Source: Xylophilus sp.
GTDB lineage: Bacteria > Pseudomonadota > Gammaproteobacteria > Burkholderiales > Burkholderiaceae_C
Assembly: GCA_009914555.1 (NCBI GenBank)
Contig: WNDY01000002.1
Span: 151,011-215,010 of the forward strand
Direction: 5' to 3'
Length of the DNA: 64,000 nucleotides
The notes under the pieces are model-generated. The model saw only the letters and a program-made list of their open reading frames with translations, ran no database searches and had not been told where the DNA came from. Position numbers and translations under genes: made by a program. This document shows positions 7,672 through 21,636 of this stretch, in pieces. Position 1 is the first letter of the stretch, and every line of letters begins with the position of its first letter.

Positions 7672-9873
7672 TTCTCCGCGCAGCAATGCCGCGACCACGT
7701 CGCCGAGCGCCGGCAGCTGGCGGCAGACCAGCGCGAGCTGCGCGAGCACCAGGCGCTGCTCGTCGTCGGGCGCCGCAGCGTCGTCGTCGCCGGCCTGCTC
7801 CAGCCGTGCGGCCAGGGATTGGGCGGCGCCGTCGCCGGCGTCCACGGCGTTGGCGCTGCGGCGGCGCAGCGATGCGGCCAGCGCTTCGAGCCGCGCGGCG
7901 GCCAGCTCGGCCGCTTCGCCGACCAGCCCGCCGGTCTCGACGCGGCTGCGGTGCGCGCCGAGCGCCGAGAGGTAGCTCAGCAGCGTGTGCGACAGCACCA
8001 GCAGCCGCATGCCGGCGGCCGCGTGGCGCCGCACGAAGCCGGGCTCCTTGAACAGCTGCGACAGCGCGGCCGACAGCGCGGAGTCGGCGTTGTGGGCATT
8101 GCGCCGCGCGAGGCGGTAGTCGAGATCGTCGTCCTTGCCGCTGCCGTACTGCGACATGATCTCGCGCAGATAGGCGCCGTTGGCCGCCAGCGCCTGCGCG
8201 GCCACCTCGTGCAGCCGCCGGCCCTGCCAGTCGGGCAGGATCAGGAACACGGCCGACACCGCGATCGCGCTGCCGACCAGCGTGTCGACCATGCGCGGCA
8301 CGATCAGCGTGTAGGCGTCACCCGAGATCTGGTTGAAGCTCAGCAGCACCAGCAGCGTGATGGCCGCCGTGGCCACCAGGTAGCGCGCGGTGCGCGTGGC
8401 GAAGAACAGCACGCCCGCGGCCACGATGAACAGCGCCTGCACCGCCGCGCCCGGAAAGAGCCGCATCACCGCCCAGCCCGCCACGAGCCCGGCCACGGTG
8501 CCGGCCACGCGCTGCGACACCTTGGCCAGCGTGGCGCCGTAGCTCTGCTGGCAGACGAAGAGCGTGGTCATCACGATCCAGTAGCCGTGGTGCGGATCGC
8601 TCAGCTGCATCACGCCGTAGCCCGCCGCGAGCGCCAGCGACAGCCGCACCGCGTGGCGCAGCAGCGGCGACGACAGCCGCAGCTGCGCGCGCACCCGCGC
8701 CCAGGCATCGGCCAGCGAACGCGGCGTGCGGTCGAACAGGCTGAAGTCGGCATGCAGGCCGCCGGCGCCGGGCGTGGCCGCGGCGGCCAGCTGCGCGTCG
8801 AGCGTGGCCAGGTTGCGCGCCAGCGCGCGCAGCGACCGCAGCGGCCGCGCCCAGGCCGGCTGCGCCTGCGCCGCCAGGTGGTCGATCGCGCCGCGCAGAT
8901 CGTCGAGCGCGCGCGGCGCGGCCCCGTCGTGCGCCAGCGGCAGGTGGTTGCCCAGCGCCTCGGCCAGCCCGGTGCAGGCCGCGCCCTGCAGCGCCAGCAC
9001 GCGCTGGGCGCGGTAGAGCACGTCGCTGTGGAAGAACACGTCGGCCCAGGCGTTGTAGTGGTAGTGCGACGAGCTGGCGCGCTCGTGCACGTCCTGCGCG
9101 ATGAAGTACAGGTTCAGGTGCTGCAGCATGCGGCCGGTGGGCGCCAGCGTGGCGCGCCGCCCCAGGCGGCTGAAGATGCTTTCCTTGGTGGCGTTGAGCG
9201 CGGCCACCACGCGGCCGTTGTACTGCGCCAGCGCGAGGCGGCGGCGCTCCACGTCGACGCCGCGCACCGGCTCGAAGAGGCTCGCCTTCAGGCGCAGGTA
9301 GTCGCCGAGCGCCTCGTAGAGCCGCACCAGGTTCTGCCGCACCGGCTGGTGCGGAAAGAGCGCGCACCAGGCCACCGACAGCAGCCCGTACCACGCGGCG
9401 CCCGCGAGCAGCAGCGTGGGCACCTGCCAGAAGGCGCCGCGCCAGTGCGGCTGGGCGCGCAGCGCATCGGGCTCGACCGACAGCGCGGTGTAGATCGCAA
9501 GGATCATCGTGGCCTGCGCGATCGCGCGGTAGCGTTCGCCGACGGCGCCCAGCAGCGTGAGCCCGAAGGTCGCCAGCGTGAGCCCGCCAACGAAGGCCCA
9601 GGGCCGGTCGAACAGCACCTCGACCGACGCTGCGGCCACGCCGAAGCTCAGCAGCGTGACCAGCAGCGCGCGCAGCCGGCCGCGCCAGTTGTCGTCGGTC
9701 TCGGCGATCGCGCTGGCGATGGTGCCGAGGAAGACCGGCGCGACAAGCGGCAGGCGGTCGAGGTGCCAGCACAGCGCCATCGCCCCGGCCAGCGCCACGA
9801 ACACGCGCAGTCCGTAGACGAAGGCGTCCTGCGCCCACAGGCGGCGCCACCATGTTGTATTCAACAACCGCAT
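7642..9873 (-). CDS. yccS: YccS/YhfK-type inner-membrane protein (FUSC family)
   Basis: 743 residues, as expected for YccS. The layout is two bundles of hydrophobic helices (about 15-170 and 395-525), each followed by a cytoplasmic region. The first bundle includes VFLGTIASAIAETDDNWRGR, a pattern of this family, and the second GYWIVMTTLFVCQQSYGATL. These proteins relate to fusaric-acid-resistance and aromatic-acid efflux pumps (AaeB); the substrate of YccS is unknown. The last residues are encoded by a dispersed repeat. The gene follows nrdF by 46 bp on the same strand and may be read through from the nrd promoter. Confidence 0.85.
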   Translation of the reverse strand: MRLLNTTWWRRLWAQDAFVYGLRVFVALAGAMALCWHLDRLPLVAPVFLGTIASAIAETDDNWRGRLRALLVTLLSFGVAAASVEVLFDRPWAFVGGLTLATFGLTLLGAVGERYRAIAQATMILAIYTALSVEPDALRAQPHWRGAFWQVPTLLLAGAAWYGLLSVAWCALFPHQPVRQNLVRLYEALGDYLRLKASLFEPVRGVDVERRRLALAQYNGRVVAALNATKESIFSRLGRRATLAPTGRMLQHLNLYFIAQDVHERASSSHYHYNAWADVFFHSDVLYRAQRVLALQGAACTGLAEALGNHLPLAHDGAAPRALDDLRGAIDHLAAQAQPAWARPLRSLRALARNLATLDAQLAAAATPGAGGLHADFSLFDRTPRSLADAWARVRAQLRLSSPLLRHAVRLSLALAAGYGVMQLSDPHHGYWIVMTTLFVCQQSYGATLAKVSQRVAGTVAGLVAGWAVMRLFPGAAVQALFIVAAGVLFFATRTARYLVATAAITLLVLLSFNQISGDAYTLIVPRMVDTLVGSAIAVSAVFLILPDWQGRRLHEVAAQALAANGAYLREIMSQYGSGKDDDLDYRLARRNAHNADSALSAALSQLFKEPGFVRRHAAAGMRLLVLSHTLLSYLSALGAHRSRVETGGLVGEAAELAAARLEALAASLRRRSANAVDAGDGAAQSLAARLEQAGDDDAAAPDDEQRLVLAQLALVCRQLPALGDVVAALLRGEGEYMAEVSK

Positions 9874-9919
9874 CCCCGACGATTGACCCGCATGAACCCG
9901 GCACCACGCGGCGCCGGTA

Positions 9920-13564
<3,645 letters not shown>

Positions 13565-13795
13565 TCACAGCGCAGCGGCCAGGGCGCTGATCTTGTCGGG
13601 GCGGAAGCCGGACCAGTGGTCGTCGCCGGCGATGACGATGGGCGCCTGCTGGTAGCCCAGGGATCGGACCCTGCGCAGGGCTTCCTCGTCCTGCGTCAGG
13701 TCCACCACCTCGTATGCCAGCCCCTGGCGGTCGAGTGCGCGGTAGGTGGCGTTGCACTGGACGCACGAGGGTTTGGTATAGACGGTGATGCCCAT
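13565..13795 (-). CDS. nrdH: glutaredoxin-like electron donor NrdH
   Basis: 76 residues, full length. CVQC redox motif at residues 11-14 and the NrdH signature WSGFRPDK near the C-terminus. NrdH has a glutaredoxin-like sequence but is reduced by thioredoxin reductase, and supplies electrons to NrdE. First gene of the cluster; nrdI starts 35 bp downstream. Two NrdR-box-like palindromes lie upstream, between this gene and divergent fabA. Confidence 0.93.
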   Translation of the reverse strand: MGITVYTKPSCVQCNATYRALDRQGLAYEVVDLTQDEEALRRVRSLGYQQAPIVIAGDDHWSGFRPDKISALAAAL

Positions 13796-13903
13796 GGCGC
13801 ATGGCTCCTTGGATCGAGCGGATTGGAGGAATGCAGTCGCGCCAGCAGTGTTGCGGTGGACTGCGCAAGGAAAATCTTACAACGGCAAGCCTAAACCAAA
13901 AAA

Positions 13904-13919
13904 ACGCTACAGGTAGTGT
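13904..13919. promoter_or_regulatory. NrdR box, first of two
   Basis: ACGCTACAGGTAGTGT is a 16-bp imperfect palindrome close to the published NrdR-box consensus ACACWATATATWGWGT. It starts 31 bp before the second box, i.e. three helical turns, the spacing usual for cooperative NrdR binding. NrdR represses ribonucleotide reductase genes when dATP/ATP is high. A -10-like TAAGAT for nrdH is at 13874-13879 on the minus strand. Confidence 0.75.
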
Positions 13920-13934
13920 TTTTCAGATTCAACA

Positions 13935-13950
13935 ACACCATCTATGGTGT
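13935..13950. promoter_or_regulatory. NrdR box, second of two
   Basis: ACACCATCTATGGTGT: the outer seven bases on each side are perfectly inverted, with one flanking A/T pair extending it. It fits the NrdR-box consensus better than the first box. Given the 31-bp periodicity and the downstream nrdHIEF, NrdR repression of the cluster is the likely function. Divergent fabA starts 120 bp away on the other side and could be affected as well. Confidence 0.8.
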
Positions 13951-14069
13951 TTTTTACATTTCCACCGTGCCAGAATCGAGCGTGCCGGGGGGACATCGCT
14001 GGCGCGGAGCGCCCGGCGCGGGACAATAGGGGGTCCCGCAGCGGGCCATTACTTAGAAGCAATTGACAC

Positions 14070-14597
14070 ATGGTTGAATCTTTCTCGTACGAACAGCTGA
14101 TCGCATCCGGTGAGGGCCGGCTGTTCAATCCCGACAGCGGCCGCCTGCCGCTGCCGCCCATGCTGATGTTCGATCGCATCACGCACATCGACGATGAAAC
14201 CGGCGCCCACGGCCTGGGCAGGATCCGCGCCGAACTCGACGTCCGCCCCGACCTGTGGTTCTTCGCCTGCCACTTCCAGGGCGATCCGGTCATGCCCGGC
14301 TGCCTGGGCCTGGACGCCATGTGGCAGCTCATCGGCTTCTACCTGACCTGGCTGCGCCTGCCGGGCCGCGGCCGCGCCCTGGGCGCCGGGGAGATCAAGT
14401 TCACCGGCGAGGTCACGCCCGAGGCCAAGCTTGTCACCTACGAGATCGACATCAAGCGCGTGATCAGGCGCAAGCTCATCATGGCCATCGGCGACTCCCG
14501 CCTGCTGGTCGACGGCAAGGAAATCTACACCGCGGCCGACCTGCGCGTGGGCCTGTTCGAAAAGCCCGGCGCTGCAGGAGCAGGAGCCGCTGTATGA
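14070..14597 (+). CDS. fabA: bifunctional 3-hydroxydecanoyl-ACP dehydratase/isomerase FabA
   Basis: 175 residues, usual length. Active-site His68 lies in [16 protein letters not shown] and Asp82 in [11 protein letters not shown]. FabA dehydrates 3-hydroxydecanoyl-ACP and isomerises trans-2- to cis-3-decenoyl-ACP, the branch point to unsaturated fatty acids. fabB follows with a 4-bp ATGA overlap, the standard fabA-fabB pairing. The Gly/Ala-rich C-terminal tail is a little longer than in E. coli. Confidence 0.96.
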   Translation: MVESFSYEQLIASGEGRLFNPDSGRLPLPPMLMFDRITHIDDETGAHGLGRIRAELDVRPDLWFFACHFQGDPVMPGCLGLDAMWQLIGFYLTWLRLPGRGRALGAGEIKFTGEVTPEAKLVTYEIDIKRVIRRKLIMAIGDSRLLVDGKEIYTAADLRVGLFEKPGAAGAGAAV

Positions 14598-15814
14598 AGC
14601 GTGTCGTCATCACCGGTGCCGGCATCGTCTCGTGCATCGGCAACGACAAGGCCACCGTGGTCGATGCGCTGCGCCACGGCAAGTCCGGCATCAGCGCACG
14701 CCCCGAGTTCAAGGAACTGGGCCTGCGCAGCCAGGTCGCCGGAGCCCCGCAGATCGATCTGGACGCGCTCATCGACCGCAAGCTGCGCCGCTTCATGGGC
14801 GACGCGGCGGCCTACGCCTACCTGTCGCTCAAGGACGCGATCGCCCAGTCGGGCCTGCCGCCCGAAGCGGTGTCCAACCCGCGCACCGGCCTGATCATGG
14901 GTTCGGGCGGCGGCTCGCCGGCCCACCAGATCGAGGCGGCCGACACGCTGCGCAGCAAGGGCATCCGCCGCGTCGGTCCCTACCAGGTCACGCGCTGCAT
15001 GGGCTCGACCGTCTCGGCCAACCTGTCCACGGCGTTCGGCGTCAAGGGCATCAACTTCTCGATCACCTCGGCCTGCAGCACCTCGGCCCACTGCGTGGGC
15101 GTGGCGGCGCAGCAGATCGCCTTCGGCCTGCAGGACGTGATGTTCGCCGGCGGCGGCGAGGAGCTGAGCTGGGGCCTGGCCACGCTGTTCGACGGCATGG
15201 GCGCCATGTCGAGCGCCTACAACGAGACGCCGGAGCGCGCCTCGCGTCCCTACGACGCCCACCGCGACGGCTTCGTCATCGCCGGCGGCGGCGGCGCGCT
15301 GGTGCTGGAAAGCCTGGAGCATGCCCAGGCGCGCGGCGCCGCCATCCTGGCCGAGATCGTGGGCTTCGGCCTGTCGTCCGACGGCGCCGACATGGTCGCT
15401 CCTTCGGGCGAAGGCGCGGTCGCCTGCATGCGCCAGGCGCTGGCCAACGTCGACACCCCGGTCGACTACGTCAACACCCACGGCACCTCCACGCCCGTGG
15501 GCGACGTGCCGGAACTGCACGCGCTGCGCACCGTGTTCGGCGAAGGCAAGGTGCCGCCGCTGTCGAGCACCAAGTCGCTGACCGGCCATTCGCAGGGCGC
15601 CACTGGCGTGCAGGAGGCGATCTACTGCCTCTACATGCTGCAGGACAGCTTCATCGCCGGCTCGGCCAACATCGAGACGCTCGACCCCGCGGCTGAGGGC
15701 CTGCCGGTGGTGCGCGCGTCGCACGACGCGGCGCTGACCACGGTGCTGTCCAACAGCTTCGGCTTCGGCGGCACCAACGCCAGCCTGGTGCTGCGCGCGT
15801 ACCGCGGCGCCTGA
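14594..15814 (+). CDS. fabB: 3-oxoacyl-ACP synthase I (FabB)
   Basis: 406 residues. KAS catalytic triad: Cys161 in [11 protein letters not shown], one His in [12 protein letters not shown] (about 296) and one in [12 protein letters not shown] (about 331). FabB elongates cis-3-decenoyl-ACP, so with FabA it commits carbon to unsaturated fatty acids. Starts by overlapping fabA; convergent with ppc 23 bp downstream. Confidence 0.95.
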   Translation: MKRVVITGAGIVSCIGNDKATVVDALRHGKSGISARPEFKELGLRSQVAGAPQIDLDALIDRKLRRFMGDAAAYAYLSLKDAIAQSGLPPEAVSNPRTGLIMGSGGGSPAHQIEAADTLRSKGIRRVGPYQVTRCMGSTVSANLSTAFGVKGINFSITSACSTSAHCVGVAAQQIAFGLQDVMFAGGGEELSWGLATLFDGMGAMSSAYNETPERASRPYDAHRDGFVIAGGGGALVLESLEHAQARGAAILAEIVGFGLSSDGADMVAPSGEGAVACMRQALANVDTPVDYVNTHGTSTPVGDVPELHALRTVFGEGKVPPLSSTKSLTGHSQGATGVQEAIYCLYMLQDSFIAGSANIETLDPAAEGLPVVRASHDAALTTVLSNSFGFGGTNASLVLRAYRGA

Positions 15815-15837
15815 GGACCGGCCGGCCGGCCTTTTCC
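15815..15837. terminator. possible bidirectional terminator between fabB and ppc
   Basis: The 23 bp between the two convergent genes consist of a self-complementary GGCCGGCCGGCC followed by TTTTCC on the plus strand. The stem is strong but the T-tract is short, and it is weaker for ppc, so this is a modest prediction. Confidence 0.45.
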
Positions 15838-18660
15838 TTAGCCGGTATTCCGCAGGCCCGCGGCGATCCCGTTGATCGAGATGTGGATGCCGATCTTTAC
15901 CCGCTCGTCCTGCTCCTGGCCGCTGCGGTAGCGGCGGATCAGTTCGACCTGCAGGTGGTGCAGCGGGTCGATGTACGGGAAGCGGTGGCGGATCGAGCGG
16001 GCCAGGGCCGCGTTGTGCGCCAGGCGCTGCTTGTCGCCGGTGATGCGGGCCAGCGCATCGGCCGTGCGCTGCCATTCGGCCTCGATGGCCGAGAAGACCT
16101 TGCGGCGCAGCCGCGCGTCGGCCACCAGTTCGGCATAGCGGCCGGCCAGCGCCAGGTCGCTCTTGGCCAGCACCATGTCCATGTTGGACAGCAGCGTGCG
16201 GAAGAACGGCCACTGCCGGTACATCTTCTGCAGCAGCGCCAAGCGCGCCTTGGCGTCCTTTCCGTCGGCGCTGACGAAGGCATCGACCGCGGCGCCGAAG
16301 CCGTACCAGCCCGGCAGCGTGAGCCGGCACTGGCCCCAGCTGAAGCTCCAGGGGATGGCGCGCAGGTCCTCGATCTTCTGGCTGGGCTTGCGGCTCGCGG
16401 GACGCGAGCCGATGTTGAGCTCGGCGATCTCGCGGATCGGCGTGGAGCCGAAGAAGTAGTCGGTGAAGCCCGGGGTCTCGTAGACCAGCGCGCGGTAGGC
16501 CGCCATGCTGGCGCGCGAGAGCTCGGCCGCGGCTTCGTGGAAGGCGCGCGTGGCCGGCTTGGTCGGCGGGAGCAGCGTGGCTTCGAGCGTGGCGGCCACG
16601 AGCGTCTCCAGGTTGCGGCGGCCGATCTCGGGGTTGGCGTACTTCGATCCGATGATCTCCCCCTGCTCGGTCAGCCGGATCTGGCCGCGCACCGTGCCCG
16701 GCGGCTGCGCCAGGATGGCCTGGTAGCTCGGGCCGCCGCCGCGGCCGACGGTGCCGCCGCGGCCGTGGAACATGCGCAGGCGGATCGGGCCGCCCGTGGC
16801 CGACAGCTCGTCGAACAGCTCGACCAGCGCGATCTCGGCGCGGTAGAGCTCCCAGCTGCTGGTGAAGATGCCGCCGTCCTTGTTGCTGTCGCTGTAGCCG
16901 AGCATCACGTCCTGCTCGGCGCCCGAACGGCGCACCAGCGCGGCGATGCCCGGCAGCGCGTAGAAGTCGCGCATGATGGGCGCGGCGTTGTGCAGGTCCT
17001 CGATGGTCTCGAAGAGCGGCACGACGATCAGGTCGGCCGTGGCGCCGTCATCCACCGTGCCGCGCAGCAGGCCCACCTCCTTTTGCAGCAGCAGCACTTC
17101 GAGCAGGTCGCTCACCGTCTCGGTGTGGCTGATGATGTAGTGGCGGATCGCCTGGGCGCCGTAGCGCGCGCGCAGGTCGCGGGCGGCCTCGAAGATCGCG
17201 ACTTCGCTGCGGGCCAGCTCGGAATAGCCGGCGCCGACCACGCGCAGCGGCCGCGCGTCGGCCAGCAGCCGCAGCAGCAGCTGCTGGCGCGCGGGCTCGT
17301 CGAGCGCGGCGTAGTCGGACTCGACGCGGGCGGTGGCCAGCAGTTCGGCGACGACCTGCTCGTGCTTGTCCGAACTCTGGCGCAGGTCGACCGTGGCCAG
17401 GTGGAATCCAAAGACCTCGACCGCGCGGATCAGCGGCTGCAGCCGCTCGGCGCCCAGCGCCACGCCGCCGTGCGCGGCCAGCGAGTCGGCGATGGTGCGC
17501 AGGTCGGCCAGGAATTCCTCGGCGCGCAGATAGGGGTTCTGCGGAGCCACCGCGTGGCGCGCGGCGTCGCCGCCGGTCAGCGCCTTGAGCGTGGCGGCCA
17601 GGCGCGCATAGACGCCGGTGAGCGCACGGCGGTAGGGCTCGTCGCGGCGGTGCTCGCTGGTGTCGGGCGAACGCTCGGCCAGGGCCTGCATTTCGGCCGA
17701 CACGCCGGCCAGGCCCGCGGCCAGCGACAGCTCGCCACCCAGGTAGTGCACCTCGGTCAGCAGGTGGCGCAGCACCACCTCGCACTGGCGGCGCAGCGCG
17801 TACTGGAGCGTCTCGGCGCTGACGTTCGGGTTGCCGTCGCGGTCGCCGCCGATCCACTGGCCCATGCGCAGGAAGCTCGCGACGCGCTGGCCGCCCAACT
17901 CGCGCTCCAGGTTCGCGTACAGGCGCGGTATCTCGCGCAGAAAGGTGGCCTCGTAGTACGACAGCGCGTTCTCGACCTCGTCGGCCACGGTGAGCTTGGT
18001 GAAGCGCAGCAGCCGCGTCTGCCAGAGCTGGAGCACGCGGGCACGCAGGTGGGCCTCGTTGGCGGCCAGCTCGCGCGGGGTGAGCGCGTCCTTGGCGCCG
18101 CCCCAGGCCAGGGCGTGGGTCTTGATGGCGTCGCGCTGGGTCAGCAGCGCGGCGATGTCGCGCTCGGCGTCGAGGATGCTCTTCCTCTGCACCTCGGTCG
18201 GATGGGCGGTGAGCACCGGCGAGACGTAGCTCTGCTCCAGCGCGGCCACGATGGCGCGCGGCGCGATGCCGGCCCAGCGCAGCCGGGCCAGGGCCACTTC
18301 GACGCTGCCTTCCTGCGTGTCGCCGGCGCGCTCGTGCACCGTGCGGCGGCGGATGTGGTGGCGGTCCTCGGCCAGGTTGGCCAGGTGGCTGAAGTAGGTG
18401 AAGGCGCGGATCACGCTGACCGTCTGGTCGCCACTGATCGACTTGAGCAGCTTCTTGAGCGCGCGGTCGGCCTCCTGGTCGGCGTCGCGGCGGAAGGCTA
18501 CCGAGAGCTTGCGGATCTGTTCGACCAGTTCGTAGGCGGCCTGGCCTTCCTGCTCGCGGATCACGTCGCCGAGGATGCGGCCGAGCAGGCGGATGTCGTC
18601 GATGAGAGGCTGGTCCTTGGCGGCCGAGCGGCGGCCGGCGGCAGTAACGGCTGAGGGCAT
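15838..18660 (-). CDS. ppc: phosphoenolpyruvate carboxylase
   Basis: 940 residues from ATG at 18660 ([11 protein letters not shown]); the frame is open 14 codons further up but without a conserved start. Catalytic His153 lies in [25 protein letters not shown] and [16 protein letters not shown] are the other signature blocks, and the C-terminus [12 protein letters not shown] is complete. The enzyme carboxylates PEP with bicarbonate to oxaloacetate, refilling the TCA cycle. Divergent from hemC with about 100 bp between starts. Confidence 0.96.
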   Translation of the reverse strand: MPSAVTAAGRRSAAKDQPLIDDIRLLGRILGDVIREQEGQAAYELVEQIRKLSVAFRRDADQEADRALKKLLKSISGDQTVSVIRAFTYFSHLANLAEDRHHIRRRTVHERAGDTQEGSVEVALARLRWAGIAPRAIVAALEQSYVSPVLTAHPTEVQRKSILDAERDIAALLTQRDAIKTHALAWGGAKDALTPRELAANEAHLRARVLQLWQTRLLRFTKLTVADEVENALSYYEATFLREIPRLYANLERELGGQRVASFLRMGQWIGGDRDGNPNVSAETLQYALRRQCEVVLRHLLTEVHYLGGELSLAAGLAGVSAEMQALAERSPDTSEHRRDEPYRRALTGVYARLAATLKALTGGDAARHAVAPQNPYLRAEEFLADLRTIADSLAAHGGVALGAERLQPLIRAVEVFGFHLATVDLRQSSDKHEQVVAELLATARVESDYAALDEPARQQLLLRLLADARPLRVVGAGYSELARSEVAIFEAARDLRARYGAQAIRHYIISHTETVSDLLEVLLLQKEVGLLRGTVDDGATADLIVVPLFETIEDLHNAAPIMRDFYALPGIAALVRRSGAEQDVMLGYSDSNKDGGIFTSSWELYRAEIALVELFDELSATGGPIRLRMFHGRGGTVGRGGGPSYQAILAQPPGTVRGQIRLTEQGEIIGSKYANPEIGRRNLETLVAATLEATLLPPTKPATRAFHEAAAELSRASMAAYRALVYETPGFTDYFFGSTPIREIAELNIGSRPASRKPSQKIEDLRAIPWSFSWGQCRLTLPGWYGFGAAVDAFVSADGKDAKARLALLQKMYRQWPFFRTLLSNMDMVLAKSDLALAGRYAELVADARLRRKVFSAIEAEWQRTADALARITGDKQRLAHNAALARSIRHRFPYIDPLHHLQVELIRRYRSGQEQDERVKIGIHISINGIAAGLRNTG

Positions 18661-18764
18661 GTCGTGGTGATGGTGTCGAGGAAACGGCACCGCCCGGCCC
18701 ACCGGCCCGCGCGGCGCCGCATGCTAGCATCCCGCGCCCCTCTGCACGACCTTCCCGCTGCCCC

Positions 18765-19694
18765 ATGAGCACGCCCGCACCGTCCCCTTCCCCCCTCACC
18801 ATCGCCACCCGCGAAAGCCGCCTGGCCCTGTGGCAGGCCGGGCATGTGCGCGCGCTGCTCGGCGCGCGCGGCCATGCGGTCGATCTGCTGGGCATGACCA
18901 CGCAGGGCGACCAGATCCTCGACCGCACGCTGTCGAAGGTTGGCGGCAAGGGTCTGTTCGTCAAGGAGCTCGAAGCGGCGCTGGCCGACGGCCGCGCGCA
19001 GCTCGCGGTGCATTCGCTCAAGGACGTGCCGATGGACCTGCCCGCGGGCTTCGCACTCGCGGCCGTGCTGGAGCGCGAGGATCCGCGCGACGCCTTCGTC
19101 TCGCCGCGCCATGCCGCGCTGGCCGACCTGCCCGAAGGCGCCGTGGTCGGCACCGCGAGCCTGCGCCGCACCGTGCTGCTGCGCGCACTGCGGCCGGACC
19201 TGCGCATCGAGCCGCTGCGCGGCAACCTCGACACCCGCCTGCGCAAGCTCGACGAAGGGCAGTACGCCGCCATCGTGCTGGCCGCCGCGGGCCTGAAGCG
19301 CCTGGGCCTGGGCGAGCGCATCCGCAGCACCTTCTCCACCGACGAGATGCTGCCGTCGGCCGGCCAGGGCGCGCTCGGCATCGAGATCCTCGCGGCCCGC
19401 GCCGACGTGGCCGCGCTGCTCGCGCCGCTGGTGCATGCGCCCACGCTGCTGGCCACCAGCGCCGAACGCGCCGTGAGCCGCGCGCTCGGCGGCAGCTGCT
19501 CGGTGCCGCTCGCGGCCCATGCCACGCTCGGCGACGACGGCGTGCTACACCTGCGGGCCGCCTGGGGGCCGATCGACGGCCCGGCCGCGCTGGTGCGCGC
19601 CGAGGCGTCGGCCGCGGTGTCGACGGCCGGGGAAGCCGCAGCCCTCGGCCGCCGCGTCGCCACCCGGCTGCGCGACGCCGGCGTGCGTATATAG
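18765..19694 (+). CDS. hemC: hydroxymethylbilane synthase (porphobilinogen deaminase)
   Basis: 309 residues. [15 protein letters not shown] at the N-terminus; [14 protein letters not shown] and [10 protein letters not shown] in domain 1; and the dipyrromethane-cofactor Cys in [14 protein letters not shown]. Polymerises four porphobilinogens to hydroxymethylbilane in tetrapyrrole synthesis. First gene of hemC-hemD-hemX-hemY; copy D of the dispersed repeat lies between it and hemD. Confidence 0.96.
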   Translation: MSTPAPSPSPLTIATRESRLALWQAGHVRALLGARGHAVDLLGMTTQGDQILDRTLSKVGGKGLFVKELEAALADGRAQLAVHSLKDVPMDLPAGFALAAVLEREDPRDAFVSPRHAALADLPEGAVVGTASLRRTVLLRALRPDLRIEPLRGNLDTRLRKLDEGQYAAIVLAAAGLKRLGLGERIRSTFSTDEMLPSAGQGALGIEILAARADVAALLAPLVHAPTLLATSAERAVSRALGGSCSVPLAAHATLGDDGVLHLRAAWGPIDGPAALVRAEASAAVSTAGEAAALGRRVATRLRDAGVRI

Positions 19695-19697
19695 GGT

Positions 19698-19748
19698 GGG
19701 GTATATGGCTACAGCGCGCGACTGCCGGGCGCTACAGGAATATCCTCC
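19698..19748. repeat. dispersed palindromic repeat, copy D (hemC/hemD gap)
   Basis: Starts GGGGTATATGGCTACAGCGC, ends GCGCTACAGG then AATATCCTCC. The inner arms TAC-AGCGC / GCGCT-A flank an 11-base GC-rich loop. It fills almost the whole 61-bp gap between hemC and hemD and ends 7 bp before the hemD ATG, so it may affect expression of hemD or stability of the operon mRNA. Confidence 0.65.
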
Positions 19749-19755
19749 TTTCAGT

Positions 19756-20538
19756 ATGAAGAAGCCGCAGGTCATCGTCACCCGCCCCGCCGAGGACGCC
19801 GACGCCTGGGTCGATGCGCTCGCGGCCCGCGGGTTCGACGTGACCGCGCTGCCGCTCATCGCCATCGGCCCGGCGCCCGATGCGTCCGCGCTGAGGACCG
19901 CATGGCAGGCCCTGCCGCGGTACCGCGCCGCCATGTTCGTCAGCGCCAACGCGGTGCGCGGCTTCTTCGCCGCCCGCGGCGACGCACCCTGGCCGCCCGG
20001 CGTGCGCGCCTGGGCACCCGGTCCGGGGACGGCCGCGGCGCTGGAGGAGGCCGGGCCCTCCACCCTCGGCATCGACCGGCCGCCCGCCGGCGCCGGGCGG
20101 TTCGATTCCGAAGCGCTCTGGGCCGTCGTCGCGCCGCAGATCGGCCCGGGCGACCGAGTGCTGGTAGTGCGCGGCAGCGGGGCCGGCGCGTCGTCGCCCC
20201 TCGGCAGCGGACGCGACTGGCTGGCCGCGCGCATCGCCGAGGCCGGCGGCACCACCGACTTCGCGCTCGCCTACCGGCGCGGCGCACCGGTGTTCGACGC
20301 CCGCCAGCGCCAGCGGGCCGTGGCCGCGGCCGGCGACGGCAGCATCTGGCTCTTCAGCAGCTCCGAGGCCGTCGCCCACCTTTGCGCGGCGCTGCCCGGC
20401 GCCGGCTGGCAGGCCGCCCGCGCCGTCGCCACCCACCCGCGCATCGCCGAGGCCGCGCGGGCCGCGGGATTCGGCGAGGTGCAGCTCAGCAAACCTGGCA
20501 TCGGCGACGTGGCGGCGTCGATAGAATCCCGGCGATGA
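19756..20538 (+). CDS. hemD: uroporphyrinogen-III synthase
   Basis: 260 residues. Low-conservation family, recognised by VIVTRPAEDADAWVDALAARG at the N-terminus, MFVSANAVRGFF, and SIWLFSSSEAVAHL plus ARAVATHPRIAEAARAAGFG in the second domain. Cyclises hydroxymethylbilane with inversion of ring D to uroporphyrinogen III. Its stop overlaps the hemX start by 4 bp. The start is the first ATG after the repeat copy. Confidence 0.9.
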   Translation: MKKPQVIVTRPAEDADAWVDALAARGFDVTALPLIAIGPAPDASALRTAWQALPRYRAAMFVSANAVRGFFAARGDAPWPPGVRAWAPGPGTAAALEEAGPSTLGIDRPPAGAGRFDSEALWAVVAPQIGPGDRVLVVRGSGAGASSPLGSGRDWLAARIAEAGGTTDFALAYRRGAPVFDARQRQRAVAAAGDGSIWLFSSSEAVAHLCAALPGAGWQAARAVATHPRIAEAARAAGFGEVQLSKPGIGDVAASIESRR

Positions 20539-21623
20539 GCTCCGAGCCCCTCGTCTCCCCCCCGAATCCCCTCGCCTCTTCCGCGCCGGCCGCCGCCTCC
20601 CGCACCTCCGGCCTCCTGCTCGCCGGCACCGCCGTGGTGGCCGTAGCCGCGTTGATCAGCAGCAGCCTGCTGTGGCAGAAGCTCTCGGGCATCCAGGAAC
20701 AGCTGGCCCGGCAGACGGCCGATTCCGGCGCCCAGGCCGTCGAGGCCCGCGCCCTGGCCCGCCAGGCGCAGGACCTGGCCCGCGACACCGCCGCCCGCCA
20801 GGCCGTCGCCGAGACCCGTTTGAGCGAAGTCGCCCTGCAGCGCAGCCAGCTCGAGGAGCTGATGCAGAGCCTGTCGCGCACCCGCGACGAGAACCTGGTG
20901 GTCGACGTCGAATCCGGCCTGCGGCTGGCGCAGCAGCAGACCGAGCTGACCGGCAACCTCGAACCGCTGCTGGCCGCCCTCAAGACCGCCGAGCAGCGCA
21001 TCGCCCGCGCCGCGCAGCCGCGCCTGGCGCCGCTGTCGCGCGCCATCGTGCGCGACCAGGAGCGCCTGAAGGGCGCCGCCGTGACCGACACCGCCGGCCT
21101 GCTGGCGCGGCTGGACGAGCTTGTGCGCCTGGTCGACGACCTGCCCACGCTCAACGCCGTCGGCATCTCCGCCGCCGCAGCGCGCCGCGGCGCCGCTGCC
21201 GAGCCGGCCCCGCCCGCGGCCGCCGCGCCGGCCGCCGCCGTGCCGCAGCCCTGGTGGCAGGCCGCGCTGCAGCGCGGCTGGGAGATCGTGCGCGACGAGG
21301 CCCGCGGCCTGGTGCGCGTCTCGCGCATCGACCAGCCCGACGCCGCCCTGCTGGCGCCCGACCAGGCCTTCTTCCTGCGCGAGAACCTCAAGCTCAAGCT
21401 GCTCAACGCGCGCCTGGCCGTGCTGGCCCGCCAGCCGGACTCGGCCCGCGCCGACCTAGCGGCGGCCTCGGCATCGCTGGCCAAGTATTTCGACCCGGCC
21501 TCGCGCCGCACCCAGGCCGCGGCCCGCCAGCTGCAGCAGGCGCAGTCGCAGCTGCGCTCGGCCGAACTGCCGCGCATCGACGACACGCTGTCGGCCCTGG
21601 CCACCGCGGCCGCCGGACGCTGA
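20535..21623 (+). CDS. hemX: HemX-like membrane protein
   Basis: 362 residues. Pro/Ala-rich cytoplasmic start, one transmembrane segment (about 25-48), a coiled-coil stretch rich in Ala/Gln/Arg (about 50-120) and a periplasmic domain ending in LARQPDSARADLAAASASLA. This layout and its place between hemD and hemY identify it as proteobacterial HemX. The old name uroporphyrinogen-III methyltransferase is probably wrong for this type; a regulatory or scaffold role is suspected. A Pro/Ala run near 215-240 looks like a flexible linker. Confidence 0.85.
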   Translation: MSSEPLVSPPNPLASSAPAAASRTSGLLLAGTAVVAVAALISSSLLWQKLSGIQEQLARQTADSGAQAVEARALARQAQDLARDTAARQAVAETRLSEVALQRSQLEELMQSLSRTRDENLVVDVESGLRLAQQQTELTGNLEPLLAALKTAEQRIARAAQPRLAPLSRAIVRDQERLKGAAVTDTAGLLARLDELVRLVDDLPTLNAVGISAAAARRGAAAEPAPPAAAAPAAAVPQPWWQAALQRGWEIVRDEARGLVRVSRIDQPDAALLAPDQAFFLRENLKLKLLNARLAVLARQPDSARADLAAASASLAKYFDPASRRTQAAARQLQQAQSQLRSAELPRIDDTLSALATAAAGR

Positions 21624-21636
21624 GGGCCGCCGACCC

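Noticed and set aside
13904..13950. NrdR boxes as another copy of the dispersed GTATA/AGCGC repeat
   Set aside because: They lack the GGGGTATA ends and the AGCGC core, and fit the NrdR consensus with the right spacing.
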